Assembly: GCF_900182655.1 (NCBI RefSeq)
Contig: NZ_FXTC01000001.1
Span: 930,001-994,000 of the forward strand
DNA length: 64,000 nt
Origin: Chryseobacterium rhizoplanae
GTDB lineage: Bacteria; Bacteroidota; Bacteroidia; Flavobacteriales; Weeksellaceae
Direction: 5' to 3'
The notes beneath the pieces are model-generated. The model was not told where the DNA came from and did not search any database. It saw nothing but the letters and a program-made list of their open reading frames with translations. Shown here in pieces: positions 62,091 to 64,000 of this stretch. The position numbers and the translations under genes were made by a program. How positions within the stretch are numbered: the first letter of the stretch is position 1; every line of letters starts with the position of its first letter.

Positions 62091-63635
62091 TTAATGTTTT
62101 CTTTTATATCTGACCTTTTGCTTGATAATCTCGATCACATCGACATTCTGGACCTTAGATTTGATCCATCCATGGATATCAATATAAAATAATGAACGTC
62201 TGTAATATTCATTTTTAGAATAGGCTTCCAGCTTTTTATCAAAAGTTTCAAATGCCTTCTGCCTTTGATCCAATACCTGATTATTAAGAGTTTTAAAAAA
62301 CTGGATACTTTCAAAATGGAACTCTTCCGGCTTTTTCATTTTTTTTGCAAACTTTAAAGTAGAAGCGATAAATTCATCATAATCTTCATCATTTCCAGAC
62401 TCATATTTTGCCATTAAGATCAGAATTCTGGTATGAAACAGCAGATCTTCCTGTACATTTCCTTTAGATTCTATGACTCTCATAGAATACTCAATAGATT
62501 TATCAAACATTTTACTGCCAAAGAACATAGCGGCCATTTTCAGATAGAGAATCATAAAATGGTGCTCATCAATTCTTTCTCTGAGTTTTTCCATCTTTAA
62601 TTCCACTTCAGGAATAAGCTTGGTTCCTGTGAAAAATTCACCTTTCACAAAGTGAATATTCATCAGCGTATTGTAATGGGTAAGGAAAATAAGGGACTGA
62701 AGATTTTCATTCTGCACAAAATTCTCAGCATGTACCATTGTATTAAAATTTGCGAAATGCTCCTCCAGAATATCAATATTTCCGTACAAAAACAGGATCT
62801 TCAAGAGATAAGTGTTCCCTTTGATATACCAAACCGGGTGGCTGTAGATCATTTCAGGCTTTTTATGAAAAAGATCTACCCACTGATAAGCGTATTTCAA
62901 GGTATATTTATAATCCTGCAAAAGTTGGTTTTTCCAGACATGGGCTTTATAATACCATAGTTTTTCAGTGAAGTTTAGCTTCTCAGGGTTTATATTTTTT
63001 ATCTGGGCATTAAAAACATCCATTACTTCCTGCCGGTCTGCATCATTTTTTACGTAGCCGTGAGTAAGCATTTCACTGTATAATTTAAGAGAAAGATTAG
63101 ACAGTTTTGTGGTATAACGGTTCTGTTTGCTTATTTCCTGCGATTGCTTGATCAGCTCTTCGGCACGGCCTTCAATACTTCGGGTAATGAATTGTGATTC
63201 AATTACTTTTTCAAGGTCAATAATTTCTGAAGCGATACTTTTTTCATCCAGTTCCAGTGCAGATTGCTTGGTTTTGTCCAATATCTTCAGAGCTTGTTTG
63301 TAAAGACCTTTCTGATACAGAATATTAGCAAAATCCAGCTGTTCACGAAGCTGAATTCTATAGTTCTGATGGCTCGGGTTCATACGAAGGCTTACCAGGA
63401 TCTGTTTGTAAAGATGGGCTTTAAGATTGGAAAGCTGCTGTTTGGTGGAAATTTTTTTCTCAATAATCACAGTTTCATCATATTCCTTCATCTTATCCAT
63501 TTCGGAAAAGAGCAGCAGAAATTTGGCATCTACATTAATTCCCAGACGGTTCACATACAACTTAAACTGTCGTTTTTCAGAGGTGGTCAATGACTTTACC
63601 AATACAAACAAAAAATCTTTCTGCAATTCTGCCAT
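62091..63635 (-). CDS. Large helical protein of unknown function
   Basis: A protein of 514 residues, all helical, with TPR-like repeats in the middle (ANILYQKGLYKQALKILDK; YSMRVIESKGNVQEDLLFH). The N-terminus (MAELQKDFLFVLVKSLTTSEKRQFKLYV) is unusually conserved-looking and basic. No signal peptide. It resembles proteins common in Flavobacteriia without known role. Divergent from leuA. Confidence 0.75.
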   Translation of the reverse strand: MAELQKDFLFVLVKSLTTSEKRQFKLYVNRLGINVDAKFLLLFSEMDKMKEYDETVIIEKKISTKQQLSNLKAHLYKQILVSLRMNPSHQNYRIQLREQLDFANILYQKGLYKQALKILDKTKQSALELDEKSIASEIIDLEKVIESQFITRSIEGRAEELIKQSQEISKQNRYTTKLSNLSLKLYSEMLTHGYVKNDADRQEVMDVFNAQIKNINPEKLNFTEKLWYYKAHVWKNQLLQDYKYTLKYAYQWVDLFHKKPEMIYSHPVWYIKGNTYLLKILFLYGNIDILEEHFANFNTMVHAENFVQNENLQSLIFLTHYNTLMNIHFVKGEFFTGTKLIPEVELKMEKLRERIDEHHFMILYLKMAAMFFGSKMFDKSIEYSMRVIESKGNVQEDLLFHTRILILMAKYESGNDEDYDEFIASTLKFAKKMKKPEEFHFESIQFFKTLNNQVLDQRQKAFETFDKKLEAYSKNEYYRRSLFYIDIHGWIKSKVQNVDVIEIIKQKVRYKRKH

Positions 63636-63747
63636 TGTAAATTTTTATAAATTAAAATACTGATTAATAAATGAATACGATTGTTTTTTCAACTGTTGAA
63701 TATTGTAATTTTCAGAAAAAGTGAAAATGGAAAAATATTGCAACCCG

Positions 63748-63755
63748 TAGTTTTG
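63748..63755 (+). promoter_or_regulatory. Candidate promoter -7 box for leuA
   Basis: TAGTTTTG, an exact TAnnTTTG match, 28 bp before the leuA ATG. This gives a short leader with no room for a leucine attenuator, unlike the histidine operon. Confidence 0.5.
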
Positions 63756-63783
63756 AACCAAAATTAAGTAAAAATCTTCACTT

Positions 63784-64000
63784 ATGAATTCCGAAAAAAT
63801 TGAAATTTTTGATACAACACTAAGAGATGGGGAGCAGGTTCCGGGATGTAAACTGAATACGGAACAAAAACTGATTATTGCAGAAAAGCTTGATGAGCTG
63901 GGGATTGATATCATTGAAGCGGGATTCCCGATTTCCAGTCCGGGAGATTTTGAATCGGTTTCAGAAATTTCAAAACTGGTAAGAAAAGCGAAAGTATGCG
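63784..64000 (+). CDS. leuA: LeuA, 2-isopropylmalate synthase, N-terminal part
   Basis: The first 72 codons are in the window; the gene continues to the right. The start [20 protein letters not shown] is the active-site signature of the LeuA family (metal Asp and catalytic Arg in DTTLRDGEQ), and [13 protein letters not shown] follows. Citramalate and homocitrate synthases share the motif, so LeuA is the most likely but not the only reading. Confidence 0.88.
   Translation, partial: MNSEKIEIFDTTLRDGEQVPGCKLNTEQKLIIAEKLDELGIDIIEAGFPISSPGDFESVSEISKLVRKAKVC

Noticed and set aside
63636..63783. Possible leucine leader peptide before leuA
   Set aside because: The only ATG frame (MNTIVFSTVEYCNFQKK) has no leucine codons, and the -7 box lies downstream of it.
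1..64000. tRNA, rRNA, CRISPR arrays, complete insertion sequences, prophage genes, replication origin
   Set aside because: Looked for by eye in gaps on both strands; nothing with the needed structure or motifs was found. A covariance-model scan would be needed to exclude small RNAs.

Overview
The window looks like a chromosome segment of a Bacteroidota member of class Flavobacteriia, most likely Chryseobacterium or a close relative. The evidence is AT-rich DNA, Bacteroidota-type -7 boxes (TAnnTTTG) upstream of several genes, few Shine-Dalgarno sequences, type IX secretion C-terminal domains, and the overall character of the proteins. The genus is inferred from protein character, not from a search. 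No tRNA, rRNA, CRISPR array, complete insertion sequence or prophage was found.

Regions 1-10600: two convergent molybdenum-cofactor transcription units. The plus-strand unit carries the moaD end, moaE, fdhD, a small DUF7009-like gene, an FdhF/YdeP-type molybdoenzyme, a secreted sulfite-oxidase-fold protein, a bestrophin-like channel and a DUF488 protein. The minus-strand unit is moaA-moeA-moaC-mobA-moeB. Together they make, sulfurate and use the cofactor.

10700-21650: stress and detoxification genes. A tight five-gene minus-strand operon encodes a bicupin (oxalate-decarboxylase type), a DUF1275 protein, a peroxiredoxin, a DsbA-fold protein and an alpha/beta hydrolase. A LytTR regulator, a hybrid kinase, an Old Yellow Enzyme and a monooxygenase-fold protein follow in one direction. 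Then come a secreted hydrolase with Dps, and an Arr rifamycin ADP-ribosyltransferase. 21800-31400: a beta-propeller sensor kinase with a LuxR-type regulator, two secreted proteins sharing a repeat-like N-terminus, small lipoproteins, an NlpC/P60 lipoprotein and an isoprenylcysteine-methyltransferase-like protein.

31460-36280: dapD followed by a four-gene envelope glycan cassette (GT87, GT2, CE4 deacetylase, GT4). 36285-43990: a complete histidine operon hisG-D-C-B-H-A-F-IE. It is preceded by a His-rich leader peptide, a candidate antiterminator and an intrinsic terminator, which together form a textbook-like attenuator. Three structured repeats of about 130 bp sit between hisG/hisD, hisD/hisC and hisC/hisB.

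44000-60450: three tandem M28 peptidase paralogues with type IX sorting domains, then the translation genes rplT and rpmI. About 9 kb of unrelated genes (a WG/Sel1 repeat protein, a NarL-type two-component pair, lipoproteins) separate these from infC and thrS, which are usually their direct neighbours. infC appears to start at a rare ATA codon. 60870-64000: an M19 dipeptidase, a nested palindromic repeat, a large protein of unknown function and the beginning of leuA.

The strongest points for follow-up are the histidine attenuator, the three covarying repeats inside the same operon, the ATA start of infC, and the split thrS-infC/rpmI-rplT cluster.
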